Shown here one piece after another: positions 1 through 8,900 of a stretch of 55,185 bases of DNA (position 1 is the first letter of the stretch; the number at the start of each line of letters is the position of its first letter). The stretch is taken from positions 1-55,185 of the forward strand of contig JAIRJW010000002.1 in NCBI GenBank assembly GCA_031260455.1. Reading direction: 5' to 3'. A program made the translations under genes and the position numbers. The notes below the pieces were generated by a model. It ran no database searches and was not told where the DNA came from. It saw only the letters and a program-made list of their open reading frames with translations. Origin of the DNA: Fluviicola sp. GTDB taxonomy: Bacteria > Bacteroidota > Bacteroidia > Flavobacteriales_D > Crocinitomicaceae.

Positions 1-2
1 TG

Positions 3-905
3 AACGACAAACCTCACGTAATTTATGGTTCTGCCATTGTGGATTCTGCCAAAACATTGAATATCATTGGTGGTACACACATTTATTTGCACAAAAATTC
101 CATGCTCTGGAATTATAAAGGAACACTCAATATCGATGGTGATTACACCAATAAAGTAACCATTCAGGGAGACCGGCTGGAAGCTTCATACAACGATGTT
201 TCTGGTCAGTACTACGGCGTTTATTATCACGAGGCACGACCTTCATTGATAGACAACGTCATCATTAAAAATGCGATCGCCGGAATTCAAATTACTTCCC
301 GCGACCAGGCATACAATCAGAATACGGTGACCATGTCAAATGTTGAGATCCTGAATGCGGCAAGCTATGGACTTTTCCTCTTCGACGGACCGAAAGTATA
401 TGGAGAAAACGTACTGGTTCACAATTCCGGAGTTTATTCATTGCTGGTGCTTCAGGGAGCAGATTTCACTTTCAACCAGTGTGATTTCCTGGGCTATGGA
501 AGCGGTGAAGGCTCATATCCTGCCGTGGGAATTTCCAATTATTATACCAGTTCGGAGGGCACTTTCGTTGCTCAGATCCCGAATGCCAATTTCAATAACT
601 GTGTCATATACGGAAGTAATGGCGAGCATCTGGCAATTGATACCATCCAAACTGGTGGCTTAGCACTGAATTTTCACTTCCGAAACTCCATAATTCTTAA
701 AAATAACCTGAGTAATCCGATGTTTACATCCTGCAATAAAAACAATCCTTTATTTATAAATCCGTCTCAGAACAATTTCAGATTTACGTCCACTTCTTCC
801 AGTTTGTATAACGCGGGAGACAATAATTATACCACTCCAATGGATTTAACGGGTATCGCCAGAAACAATCCACCGGATATCGGGGTCTATGAAAATCATC
901 CATAA
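3..905 (+). CDS. Right-handed beta-helix repeat protein, 3' part only
   Basis: The reading frame is open from the first bases of the window, so the gene begins upstream and about 300 C-terminal residues are visible. The sequence is rich in Asn, Gly and short hydrophobic strands with recurring patterns such as VIIKNAIAGIQI and SNVEILNAASYGLFL. This is the cadence of parallel beta-helix proteins of the pectin-lyase type, common among secreted or surface proteins of Bacteroidota. The end (DIGVYE) is the usual finish of this domain, and no T9SS sorting domain follows. Location is probably surface or periplasm, but the signal peptide lies outside the window. The substrate is unknown. The GTG at 39 is only an internal codon. 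Confidence 0.75.
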   Translation, partial: NDKPHVIYGSAIVDSAKTLNIIGGTHIYLHKNSMLWNYKGTLNIDGDYTNKVTIQGDRLEASYNDVSGQYYGVYYHEARPSLIDNVIIKNAIAGIQITSRDQAYNQNTVTMSNVEILNAASYGLFLFDGPKVYGENVLVHNSGVYSLLVLQGADFTFNQCDFLGYGSGEGSYPAVGISNYYTSSEGTFVAQIPNANFNNCVIYGSNGEHLAIDTIQTGGLALNFHFRNSIILKNNLSNPMFTSCNKNNPLFINPSQNNFRFTSTSSSLYNAGDNNYTTPMDLTGIARNNPPDIGVYENHP

Positions 906-1225
906 ATCAAAGCTTTAACATTCAGCGGATAGCTGAAATATTCCAATCTTGTATGGGAATTTCAGATGATAGTTCTGAATAACAAAACCTAAAGGTATTT
1001 GCAGTTTATAGAATTTGGTTTTGATCTTAAATGCCAAGAAGAGCGGGAAAAGCTGAAGGTGGAAATACAATCTGAAAAAGCATTATACGAGGTATGAAAG
1101 TGAAAAGCCTTGAAAACTGCTCTAATTTGAATAAATCATCTCTTGCATTTTCAAACACGATAAAAACCAAAAAAGGTTGTCACAAAATGACAACCTTTTT
1201 CAATACGTATATTGTTTGGAATCGA
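906..1225. other. Intergenic stretch, 320 bases, AT-rich
   Basis: Lies between the beta-helix gene and the 3' end of mdh. Apart from the terminator hairpin at 1170-1200 and a small imperfect inverted repeat near 921-937 (TTCAGC/GCTGAA), no gene or RNA is recognisable here. The short plus-strand frame starting at 1094 runs antisense into mdh and is a shadow. Confidence 0.6.
1170..1200. terminator. Bidirectional intrinsic terminator
   Basis: A 13-bp perfect inverted repeat (AAAAAGGTTGTCA and its complement) surrounds a 5-base loop, with T-runs on both strands. It lies 26 bases beyond the mdh stop and serves that minus-strand gene. It can also stop plus-strand transcripts leaving the beta-helix gene. 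Confidence 0.85.
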
Positions 1226-2164
1226 TTATGCAGTTGCATTCATGTTATCCAGAACATCCATTACGCTTTTTACCGCAGTAGCGGATTCTTCCAGCAATTT
1301 ACGCTCATCCGCATTCAAATCCAGTTCGATGATTTTCTCGATACCGTTTTTACCCAGAATTACAGGTACTCCCAAATAGATATTTTTCATACCATACTCT
1401 CCTTGTAACCACGCACAAACAGGAAATACACGACGCTGATCACGAATAACCGCTTCCACCATCTGAGCTGCTGCCGCTCCCGGTGCATACCATGCAGAAG
1501 TCCCCAGCAGTTTAACGATCTCACCTCCACCAACTTTTGTACGCTCAATAATAGCACCCAGTTTAGCCGAATCGATTAATTCCGTTACAGGAATGCCGCC
1601 AACTGTTGTGTAGCGAGGAAGCGGAACCATCGTATCTCCATGTCCCCCCATCAAAACAGCCTGAATATCTTTCGGAGAAACATTCAGTTCTTCAGCTAAG
1701 AAAGCACGGTAACGGGCAGTATCCAAAATACCAGCCATACCGAATACTTTCTTAGAATCTACTTTTGCAGTCAGGTATGCACAGTAAGTCATTACATCTA
1801 ACGGGTTAGAAACGATAATAATTACGGCATTCGGAGAATACTTCACGATATTCTCAGTAACAGTTTTAACGATTCCCGCGTTTGTTGCGATCAAATCATC
1901 ACGTGACATTCCCGGTTTACGAGGAAGACCTGAAGTAATAACGACTACATCAGAGTCAGCAGTTTTTGAATAATCATTTGTAGAACCTACCGTACGTGTA
2001 TCGTACAAGTTAATTGGCGCAGTCTGCCAGATATCCAAAGCTTTTCCTTCTGCAAAACCTTCCTTGATATCCAACAAAACCACTTCATTGGCAATTTCTC
2101 TGTGAGCAAGAACATCAGCGCAAGTTGCACCTACATTTCCAGCTCCAACAACTGTTACTTTCAT
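1226..2164 (-). CDS. mdh: Malate dehydrogenase (NAD-dependent, LDH-like)
   Basis: Oxidises malate to oxaloacetate with NAD in the TCA cycle, in the cytoplasm. The 312 residues match the compact LDH-like MDH class. The Rossmann motif GAGNVG is at residues 7-12. The substrate loop GLPRKPGMSRDD carries Arg82 and Arg88, and Arg at this site is typical of malate rather than lactate specificity. NPLDVMT is at 120-126, Asp148 and Arg151 are in place, and the catalytic His175 is in GGHGDTMV. The frame can be read from 2206, but the family N-terminus MKVTVVGAG sets the start at 2164, preceded by an A/T-rich leader without a Shine-Dalgarno sequence. It is a single gene ending in its own terminator. Confidence 0.97.
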   Translation of the reverse strand: MKVTVVGAGNVGATCADVLAHREIANEVVLLDIKEGFAEGKALDIWQTAPINLYDTRTVGSTNDYSKTADSDVVVITSGLPRKPGMSRDDLIATNAGIVKTVTENIVKYSPNAVIIIVSNPLDVMTYCAYLTAKVDSKKVFGMAGILDTARYRAFLAEELNVSPKDIQAVLMGGHGDTMVPLPRYTTVGGIPVTELIDSAKLGAIIERTKVGGGEIVKLLGTSAWYAPGAAAAQMVEAVIRDQRRVFPVCAWLQGEYGMKNIYLGVPVILGKNGIEKIIELDLNADERKLLEESATAVKSVMDVLDNMNATA

Positions 2165-2397
2165 TGTTTTATAATTAAAATGATAATTTAGTTCCTTAAA
2201 GTGCAACGAATTTACGAATAAAACTTTGCTCCTGCTGTAATTTTATATAGAAATAACGTTATTTGTAAACACCTTATTTGAAAAATTCAAAACTGGGGAT
2301 GCAAAATTTATAAAGATCCTGGAAGGGGGCTCCGTTTTTTAAATTTTTCAATCAGAAAGCAACCCTATTGACAATCCTTCGTTATTGAGCTGAGACA

Positions 2398-2967
2398 GTG
2401 GAACAGAATTGGGAATTGGATAAAATAATTGAAGGCTGCAAATCTTCAGGCAGAAGAGCACAAGAACAGTTATTCAAGAAGTTTTACGGGAAGATGCTGG
2501 TTGTTTGTCAACGGTATATTCGCGATAAAGATTCAGCCCAGGAAGTTTTACAGGAAGGTTTCATCAAGGTCTTTGAACACATTAAGAATTACGACAAGAA
2601 GGGATCTTTTGAAGGTTGGATAAGAAGAATTATTGTAAACACGGCAATTGATTCGATCCGAAGATCAAAAAAAGATTTCATGCTGTCCAACAATGACAAT
2701 GATTTCAAATATCTTCCTGAAGAAGATGATTTCGAAGAGGAATGGGAAATCACTTCATTGAAGGCCGAAGTTGCGCTGGAAGCCATTAATAAGCTTTCTC
2801 CAGCTTACAAGGCAGTTTTTAACCTATATGTAATGGAAGAATTCACACACAAGGAAATTGCAGAAATACTGGAAATCAGTGAAGGAACATCGAAGTCTAA
2901 TTTAGCCAAAGCCAAGATGAATCTTCAAAATTATTTGAAACAAAAATTTACAAAAATTGCTCAATGA
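2398..2967 (+). CDS. ECF-type RNA polymerase sigma-70 factor
   Basis: A 189-residue sigma factor of the extracytoplasmic-function group. Region 2 (about residues 25-95) holds the DSAQEVLQEGFIKVFEHI core-binding helix and the GSFEGWIRRI motif that contacts the -10 element. Region 4 (about 125-185) holds LSPAYKAVFNLYVMEEFTHKEIAEIL, a helix-turn-helix reading the -35 region. The only possible start is GTG at 2398, because an in-frame stop sits at 2386 and no earlier ATG exists. Its stop overlaps the next gene's start as ATGA, so the two are translationally coupled. The partner downstream is a single-span membrane protein, as expected for an anti-sigma factor. The signal and regulon are not visible. 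Confidence 0.92.
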   Translation: MEQNWELDKIIEGCKSSGRRAQEQLFKKFYGKMLVVCQRYIRDKDSAQEVLQEGFIKVFEHIKNYDKKGSFEGWIRRIIVNTAIDSIRRSKKDFMLSNNDNDFKYLPEEDDFEEEWEITSLKAEVALEAINKLSPAYKAVFNLYVMEEFTHKEIAEILEISEGTSKSNLAKAKMNLQNYLKQKFTKIAQ

Positions 2968-4247
2968 AAAACATTGAACAGCTTATAAAGGAGTCACTTG
3001 AAAACCATGAATTGCCTTATAATGAGGCAGCATGGGAATCTATGTCCAAACGCCTGGACGGAACTTCTCCTTCTCCATTCTACCGTAAATGGTGGGTTGC
3101 AGCATCAATCGGGACTGTACTTGTCGGTTCTGCCTTGTTCTTTACGATGAATTCTCAATCTGAATCTGCCGGAAATACTCAAAAAGATATTCCTGCACTG
3201 ACTCAGAATATTAAAAATTCTCAAACGACAAAGCAAAACCGAAAAGCAGCTTTTCAGCATACTGTTGCCCCTCAAACCAATACTCTTCATACAAAAGAAA
3301 AGCAAACAGATATTCATCAGGAATCAAATATGGTTGTTGCTCAGAACTATTCGCGTCCTGCTGTTGTTCATCCAAGTTCCAATCCAAAAGATGAGCCTGT
3401 TAAAAAAGAAACAGAAGGCCTTCAAAGCCTGATTCTGGCTACAAAACCGACTCCAACGGATGTAAATTCATCCAAGCCCAATATACTGCCAGTAACTTTC
3501 AACAAACCGAAATATTGTGTTGGTGATGAAGTTGAAATTACCAACCCGAATGAAAATCTGGTAGTTCAGGTAATTCAAAATGAAAAAAATCTGCTGACAA
3601 TAAAACCCAGTTCCAAAAAGACCTTTACCGCTAGCAGTGAAGGTATGATTGAAGTTCAGAGCGGAAATCAAAAACAAACTGCAATCGTTTACGGAACAAC
3701 AACAGACTTATACATCCACGTAGATCCGACATTGATCTATGAAAATGCCATTCCTGCAGTCAGATTTTCAGTTTCAGGGAATGATAATCCGGTTCACTGG
3801 AGTGTTGAAAAACATGCAAGTGAAGTAGAAAATGGAACCTTTGTAGTTCATCCGTATAAAGGCACGGATATTGAAGTAACCGTATCAAGCAAAGATCAGA
3901 ACGGATGTACAGTTACTGAAAAGAAAATCATTTCCATTCCGGAAGAATACAAACTCAATGCATCCAAGGCACTTGATATTAACTCAACAGATCCGAGAGT
4001 AGCTACTTTCATGCCATTTGTATTAACAAAAAGAAATACTCCATTTGAACTTTACATATACGATGCGAGGTCAGGGAGAGTTATTTTCAAAACGACAGAT
4101 CCTTCCAACGGATGGAATGGTGTAGATTCCAATACAGGGGAATTATTGAAAAACGGCTCAACAGTACTTTGGAAAGTGATTTTAGGAAATCCTAACCCGG
4201 GAGAACCAAGAGAATACAATGGAACACTTGTTTTAAAAACAGAATAA
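2964..4247 (+). CDS. Membrane anti-sigma-like protein with gliding-motility C-terminal-like domain
   Basis: 427 residues, coupled to the sigma factor by a 4-base overlap. Residues 1-40 are a charged cytoplasmic part (ESLENHELPYNEAAWESM) typical of Bacteroidota anti-sigma-like proteins. One membrane helix follows at about 43-62 (WWVAASIGTVLVGSALFF), then a Ser/Thr/Gln-rich linker (about 65-165) and immunoglobulin/PKD-like strands (about 170-325). The C-terminal 95 residues (ELYIYDARSGRVIF, then GWNGVDSNTGELLKNGSTVLWKV) closely resemble the C-terminal domain of gliding-motility and T9SS type B cargo proteins. The inferred role is sensing at the envelope and holding the sigma factor. The pairing of an inner-membrane anchor with this kind of domain is unusual. 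It lacks a recognised zinc-anti-sigma motif, so the anti-sigma role rests on context and topology. Confidence 0.75.
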   Translation: MKNIEQLIKESLENHELPYNEAAWESMSKRLDGTSPSPFYRKWWVAASIGTVLVGSALFFTMNSQSESAGNTQKDIPALTQNIKNSQTTKQNRKAAFQHTVAPQTNTLHTKEKQTDIHQESNMVVAQNYSRPAVVHPSSNPKDEPVKKETEGLQSLILATKPTPTDVNSSKPNILPVTFNKPKYCVGDEVEITNPNENLVVQVIQNEKNLLTIKPSSKKTFTASSEGMIEVQSGNQKQTAIVYGTTTDLYIHVDPTLIYENAIPAVRFSVSGNDNPVHWSVEKHASEVENGTFVVHPYKGTDIEVTVSSKDQNGCTVTEKKIISIPEEYKLNASKALDINSTDPRVATFMPFVLTKRNTPFELYIYDARSGRVIFKTTDPSNGWNGVDSNTGELLKNGSTVLWKVILGNPNPGEPREYNGTLVLKTE

Positions 4248-4249
4248 AA

Positions 4250-5194
4250 CTACCAAACTACCATCGGATATCGGGAAAGGAAACTTTCCCTTTTTTGTTT
4301 TACCGTATCCCGGTATTCTGCAGCTTTTCCGGATTCCGGATACAACAATCGATGCTCCTCCATGTTGCGGATTTTAATCACTTCATCAACCAGGTCATTG
4401 GTTGATGAAGAAAAAAGCTCCATACGAAGAAATTCCCACACGTATTCCATTGCCCGTGAATCCGGATGAACACCATCGGACTCAAAATAACGGTAATCCC
4501 TTAGGACATCGTTAATCAACTCAAAAGCCGGAAAATAATATACAGAATCCAAACTTGCCTTCATCAAAAAAGTTAAACGAAAAAGTTCCGATTTTGAAAG
4601 AGAGTTTTCCATCAAACCATCGCGTATGTAACGGACTGGGCTCACTGTAAACACAATCTGAATCTCCGGATTCACTTTTCGGATTACTTCTATAGCTTCT
4701 TTCCAGATTTTGGTCATGTTTTCAGCTGCAGTCAATTCCTTTTTAAAAGAATTCTTTGGTTGCTGATGACAGTTTGCAACGATATTTCCCGATTCTTTCA
4801 AACGATACCCATGAGCAGATCCAAAGGTAACAAACAACAATTTTGCACGAGACAATGCTTCCCTGAGTTCCGTCAATCGCTCCTGCAATTTCCTGTATAA
4901 ATCAGTCTCATCAAGAGCGTAAAGCACACTACTGGCATCATAACTCACAAACACGTCTTCTTTTTGAGTAATTGTGGATAGTTCATCCTGTCCGAATGCC
5001 AGCAGGATTTGATTTCCCAAAGGAATCGGATGAAAAATCACTCCCAAAGGATTGTCTAAAACCTGGAATCCCGCCCGACGAAACCAATAAGACATATTCG
5101 CAGAAAAGCATGAACCTAACTGTACAATCGAATCTCCATGCCGAACTTTGGGAAATGTTTCGCTTTGTCGTAAAGTTTCTATCGCTATGTTCAT
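4250..5194 (-). CDS. GSCFA domain protein (SGNH-hydrolase-like)
   Basis: 314 residues. The family signature GSCF is at 27-30 (LGSCFSANM), and SDGVHPDS near residue 250 resembles the Asp-x-x-His block of SGNH hydrolases. By family relationship this may be an esterase or acyl-transfer enzyme acting on glycans, but no activity is established for GSCFA proteins. No signal peptide is seen. The start overlaps the stop of the upstream deacetylase-like gene as ATGA, so the two are coupled. The pair suggests a joint role on a modified sugar or envelope polymer (inference). The 3' end overlaps the terminator of the convergent gene, and the two stop codons are only two bases apart. Confidence 0.85.
   Translation of the reverse strand: MNIAIETLRQSETFPKVRHGDSIVQLGSCFSANMSYWFRRAGFQVLDNPLGVIFHPIPLGNQILLAFGQDELSTITQKEDVFVSYDASSVLYALDETDLYRKLQERLTELREALSRAKLLFVTFGSAHGYRLKESGNIVANCHQQPKNSFKKELTAAENMTKIWKEAIEVIRKVNPEIQIVFTVSPVRYIRDGLMENSLSKSELFRLTFLMKASLDSVYYFPAFELINDVLRDYRYFESDGVHPDSRAMEYVWEFLRMELFSSSTNDLVDEVIKIRNMEEHRLLYPESGKAAEYRDTVKQKRESFLSRYPMVVW
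4273..4296 (+). terminator. Intrinsic terminator lying inside the convergent GSCFA gene
   Basis: GGGAAAG and CTTTCCC pair around a GAAA tetraloop and are followed by six T on the plus strand. It lies 26 bases past the anti-sigma stop, so it ends the sigma/anti-sigma operon. It also forms codons near the 3' end of the minus-strand GSCFA gene. Confidence 0.8.
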
Positions 5195-6474
5195 TTCAAT
5201 CGTTCTAATGTAAAATCAAACACCTTTTTCCATCCTTTCCACTTTCCGGCTTCTGCAAGTGTTTCATTGTGCCAGATGAAACAAAAAACACCTCCATATC
5301 GTTTCACTTCTTCAACCAGTTTATCTACTGCCTGGCAACTTTCATCAATAGTCAGTCCCTTGTACTCCAACAGAGTTCCTTCCATGTAACAAAACGGTAC
5401 AACCCGGTATTCCGGGTAAACTTTATTAGTAAGCAGATCAAAAAAACAATGCTCATGTGCTGTTCCGGCTCTAAATCCGTAATCGTCGGCATATCCCATG
5501 GTAAAATCGCGTTCAAATCCCTGCTCAATCATCCGGAGATAGGTCTTGGGAAGATTCAGTTTCAAAAAATGCTGCCGGGATTCTTTCCCCACCTTTCCAG
5601 TAATCATTTGAATCCTGTTTACTTCATTCAATAACTTATCATCAGAATAATTGCTGGCATAACTTGGATGCAATCCGACGGAGCCAAACTGAGCAAACTC
5701 CCGGATGAAAGCCTGATGCCTCGGATCCTGCCAGGAAATATTGGCATCATACTTTCCAAAATCTCCCAAATGCCAAAAAATCCTTGTTTCCGGAAAGTTT
5801 TGCTGAACGGACCGAATTTCATCAAAAGAATCAAACGGATCGTTTTGTTCTCCATTTTGAACCACCCCCCGTTCCTTCAGGCGATTCTTGTTATTATAAA
5901 GCAAATCCTTTGCTGTTGATAGCCAGCTCCTCCATCCTTCTTTCCATTTATAAGCATAGGTATTGTCAATATCGAATGAAGGTATCGGAATCAATTGTCG
6001 GTCAGCAATCAATCGCTCCGAATACCCGGGCGCATAGATCATGAAAAAAGCCTCTATCCAACGTTCGACAATCTGTAAATGGAGCCATCCGAATTTACGC
6101 TGTACACTCTCGCTGGCCGTAAATCGTCCGTGATCATCTAAAAATCTGGGGTGATATTCTTCATATCTTGAGAGAACATAGAAAATAGCAGCCAACGGAT
6201 CGTCAATAGCATCTATTCTGAGACATTCCGTTCCGTTCCAGCTTCCTTTTTCAATACGAACATTTACCCGAAAGTACTCCTCGAACAGCAATCCTGCAGG
6301 AATCAACGCGGATGCATTTTCAAATTCAAACTCCGAATACGCCAGTTTTATTCCTTCGTACGAAGAAAAGAATAGCTTATCATTCGTTAACTGGTATTCC
6401 AGTCCATGTTCCCTGAATATAAAATCCAGTGTATAAACTAAACGAACTGAAATTTCATCTACGTATAGAAGCAT
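5191..6474 (-). CDS. Polysaccharide-deacetylase-like protein (DUF7033-type N-terminus)
   Basis: 427 residues in two parts. Residues 1-155 form an alpha/beta N-terminal domain seen in Bacteroidota proteins of this type (LSRYEEYHPRFLDDHGRF). Residues 160-427 form a NodB-like barrel. Asp168/Asp170 (PSFDIDNT) is the catalytic aspartate block, GLHPSYAS is the His-x-x-x-Ser metal motif, YADDYGFRAGT is the Arg motif, and FIWHNETL is the C-terminal His motif. These residues predict metal-dependent N- or O-deacetylation of a polysaccharide. There is no signal peptide, so it may act on a cytoplasmic lipid-linked or nucleotide-linked sugar. It is coupled to the GSCFA gene downstream and lies two bases after radC. 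Confidence 0.8.
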   Translation of the reverse strand: MLLYVDEISVRLVYTLDFIFREHGLEYQLTNDKLFFSSYEGIKLAYSEFEFENASALIPAGLLFEEYFRVNVRIEKGSWNGTECLRIDAIDDPLAAIFYVLSRYEEYHPRFLDDHGRFTASESVQRKFGWLHLQIVERWIEAFFMIYAPGYSERLIADRQLIPIPSFDIDNTYAYKWKEGWRSWLSTAKDLLYNNKNRLKERGVVQNGEQNDPFDSFDEIRSVQQNFPETRIFWHLGDFGKYDANISWQDPRHQAFIREFAQFGSVGLHPSYASNYSDDKLLNEVNRIQMITGKVGKESRQHFLKLNLPKTYLRMIEQGFERDFTMGYADDYGFRAGTAHEHCFFDLLTNKVYPEYRVVPFCYMEGTLLEYKGLTIDESCQAVDKLVEEVKRYGGVFCFIWHNETLAEAGKWKGWKKVFDFTLERLK

Positions 6475-6476
6475 TA

Positions 6477-7169
6477 CTACAGAAGTTCTTGGTCCGAGAA
6501 GCTAAAATAGCCATTATCTGTTACAATCAGGTGATCCAGTATTGGCATTTCAATCAGGTTTCCGAATTGCTGGATTCGTTTGGTCACTTTTTCGTCCGAT
6601 TCACTGGGCTTTAAATTCCCGCTCGGATGGTTATGAGCCAATATTATAGCGGAAGCTCCGGCATCAATTCCGTATCTGAATACAATTTTGGGATCTACAT
6701 AGGTCCCTGAAACTCCCCCGATGGACAATTGCTTTACCAGCATGAGCTCATTGGCACGATTGAGATACATGGCAAAAAACTCTTCATGGCTCAAATCGCT
6801 GAAATATCCCTGTAGTTCCTCATAAGCTTTCTCTGAACTATCTATTTTAGGGCGTTTCTCAACCTGAATTTCTTTCCTCCTTCTACCTAATTCCAGTGCG
6901 GCCAGAATCGAAATGGCTTTTGATTTCCCGATACCTCTGATCTCACACAATTGGGAAAGCCTGATCTTCCCGAATTCGTACAAATCCCCGTTTGTTAACA
7001 GCAATGCCTCACGCCCCAGATCAACAGCTGACTTTCTTCCGGTTCCTGTTCTGATCAGAATGGCAATCAATTCTGCATCTGAAAGAGAATTTTTTCCTTT
7101 GAGCATCATTTTTTCACGAGGTTTGTCATCTTCGGACCAATGTGGTATAGTTGTTTTTTGCACTTGCAT
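6477..7169 (-). CDS. radC: RadC family JAMM/MPN protein
   Basis: 230 residues from the chosen ATG (MQVQKTTIPHW). The frame opens at 7214, but the added residues are not RadC-like. The N-terminal helix-hairpin-helix region (about 20-105) includes IRTGTGRKSAVDLG and CEIRGIGKSKA. The C-terminal JAMM domain has the metal site HNHPSG followed by ESD near residues 180-195. RadC was once linked to DNA repair, but its biochemical role remains open. It is first in the minus-strand set with the deacetylase-like and GSCFA genes (two-base gap to the next), which may be a shared promoter rather than shared function. All metal ligands are present. Confidence 0.93.
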   Translation of the reverse strand: MQVQKTTIPHWSEDDKPREKMMLKGKNSLSDAELIAILIRTGTGRKSAVDLGREALLLTNGDLYEFGKIRLSQLCEIRGIGKSKAISILAALELGRRRKEIQVEKRPKIDSSEKAYEELQGYFSDLSHEEFFAMYLNRANELMLVKQLSIGGVSGTYVDPKIVFRYGIDAGASAIILAHNHPSGNLKPSESDEKVTKRIQQFGNLIEMPILDHLIVTDNGYFSFSDQELL

Positions 7170-7541
7170 ATTTTTCGGTATTTCCCTTGAAGTTAATAAA
7201 ATAGTTCTGGTCAAAAAACACCTTCAAGCATTTTTTTCCATTTTTTTCAACAAAAAAAACCATTTTTATAATCAACAGATTATCTCTTCTGTTTTTTAAT
7301 TTTCTGTCATTCATAGAAATTCGGAACGGAAAGGTTAATTTAAGTGTTATCGCTTTAACTTGTATAAAACAGCTATCTCCATATCATGGATTCGTTAACT
7401 CAAATTTGGGAGTCGCAGTTGGTCAAGCTGTTTCTGATAAAAACAGAATTTCATATACAATTTGTTTATAACTGAACGTTCCGAAGGTATTTTCCGGGAA
7501 CTTTCCGCTTACTTTTGTACCAACTATGATATAAAGTAAAA
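7170..7541. other. Divergent intergenic region, radC / NagZ-like gene
   Basis: 372 bases, strongly AT-rich with long A and T runs near 7225-7300. It should hold the promoters for radC (leftward) and the NagZ-like lipoprotein (rightward). The short frames here have no recognisable protein pattern. Apart from the -7-like box at 7510-7517, no further element can be supported. Confidence 0.5.
7510..7517 (+). promoter_or_regulatory. Bacteroidota -7 promoter box (TAnnTTTG)
   Basis: TACTTTTG fits the -7 consensus and ends 24 bases before the ATG of the NagZ-like gene, a plausible distance. No clear -33 TTG is found at the usual spacing, so this is a weak call. Confidence 0.35.
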
Positions 7542-8699
7542 ATGAAACATTGGATAACAATTTGCGCCTGCTCTGTTTTTTTGCTTCAGGCATGCGGACA
7601 AAATACAGAGACAAAAACGGAATCTCAGAAAGAAGAACGAAAAGTTCCTCAGTTACCTGAAATTAAACGCGCCTACACGCTTTCCGATTACTTATCCGAA
7701 AATACTGATCTGAACAAAGATGTCGATGCGTTATTCAAAACTCTGGATGATACGGCAGTTGTAGCACAATTGATCATGCCAGCAGCAGGTCGCCTGGGAA
7801 ATACACCACAATCAATTAAAGCGCTGATCGGTAAAAGAGTCATTGGTGGTGTTTTGATGCTGAACGGAACCAAAACAGAATTTACCTCCTGGATCAGTGA
7901 ATTCAACGAACTAAACACCCAGAACGGAAATCCCGGATTTTTATACAGCGCAGATGCCGAGCCAACTTTGTTCAACCGAAAAATTTCGGGAACACCCATT
8001 GTGAAAAAAGCAAACGAAATCACTTCCATTGCTGAAGTCAATCAATGTGCTGATACTATTGCTGCAAATCTCAAAGCAATTGGAATCAATTATAACTTCG
8101 CACCGGTTGTTGACCTTTCAAAAAACGGAACTGTTGGTTACAGAGGTTTTGCAAAAACGGAAGCAAACAATATCCCTTGGTCAAATGCATTCATCGCTCG
8201 TATGCAGGAACAGGGAATCATCGCTACAGCAAAACACTTTCCGGGGCACGGACTCGTTTCCGGAGATACACACAAATCACTTCAGGCTATTGACGGAGAA
8301 TTGAAAGAAGTTTCAACCTACCCGGAATTAATCAAAAAAGGGTTACTGAGTATTATGATTGGTCATCTGGCGGTAGTAAATAATCCGAAATACAACACAA
8401 ATGGGCTTCCTGCAACCTGTTCGAAAGTAATTGTCACTGATCTGCTCCGCAAAGAACTCGGATTCAAGGGATTGATTGTAACTGATGCCATGAACATGGG
8501 AGGAGTCACAGCAGTAAAAGATAACAGCGTAAAAGCAATTGAAGCTGGGGTAGACATCTTATTAATGCCTTTGGATTGCATGAAATCACATGCTGAAATC
8601 CTGACAAAATACCGTTCGGATGCAGACTTCAAAGCTATTGTAGATACAGCCGCAAAACGTGTACTCAGAATGAAATTATGTGCAGGAGCAATTAAATAA
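7542..8699 (+). CDS. Glycoside hydrolase family 3, NagZ-like lipoprotein
   Basis: 385 residues. A lipoprotein signal peptide ends at the lipobox LLQAC with Cys18 as the lipidated residue. The family 3 barrel shows KHFPGHG (231-237), the His/Asp loop GDTHKS (241-246) that serves as general acid/base in NagZ-type enzymes, and VTDAMNMGG with nucleophile Asp315. These fix the class as single-domain beta-N-acetylhexosaminidase-like, predicted to remove N-acetylglucosamine residues from peptidoglycan fragments or other glycans. Classical NagZ is cytoplasmic, so lipid anchoring here suggests work in the periplasm or at the outer membrane. No beta-lactamase domain is fused at the C-terminus. It is a single gene. 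Confidence 0.92.
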   Translation: MKHWITICACSVFLLQACGQNTETKTESQKEERKVPQLPEIKRAYTLSDYLSENTDLNKDVDALFKTLDDTAVVAQLIMPAAGRLGNTPQSIKALIGKRVIGGVLMLNGTKTEFTSWISEFNELNTQNGNPGFLYSADAEPTLFNRKISGTPIVKKANEITSIAEVNQCADTIAANLKAIGINYNFAPVVDLSKNGTVGYRGFAKTEANNIPWSNAFIARMQEQGIIATAKHFPGHGLVSGDTHKSLQAIDGELKEVSTYPELIKKGLLSIMIGHLAVVNNPKYNTNGLPATCSKVIVTDLLRKELGFKGLIVTDAMNMGGVTAVKDNSVKAIEAGVDILLMPLDCMKSHAEILTKYRSDADFKAIVDTAAKRVLRMKLCAGAIK

Positions 8700-8736
8700 A
8701 TGTGTTGCACGAGAATTCTGATGATTTTTTATTTCC

Positions 8737-8763
8737 CACAGACTTCGCTAGTCGAAGTCTGTG
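8737..8763. terminator. Hairpin between convergent genes
   Basis: A perfect 11-bp inverted repeat (CACAGACTTCG and its complement) with a 5-base loop lies between two converging genes. It lacks a strong T-run directly after it on either strand, so it is either a weak terminator or a copy of a small palindromic repeat. Confidence 0.45.
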
Positions 8764-8900
8764 AAATTTCACCACTTATTTTCACACTGTATTAAATTTC
8801 TTTTAATGCAGCGAAATTTCTAAATATCATATTCTGAAAAAACATCGTCGGAATTGTTCGCTATGATATCGACAATCACCTGATTGACTGATCCTTCGAA

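Noticed and set aside
921..937. Inverted repeat TTCAGC/GCTGAA after the beta-helix gene
   Set aside because: Six base pairs with no T-run; likely chance in AT-rich DNA, and a better terminator lies at 1170-1200.
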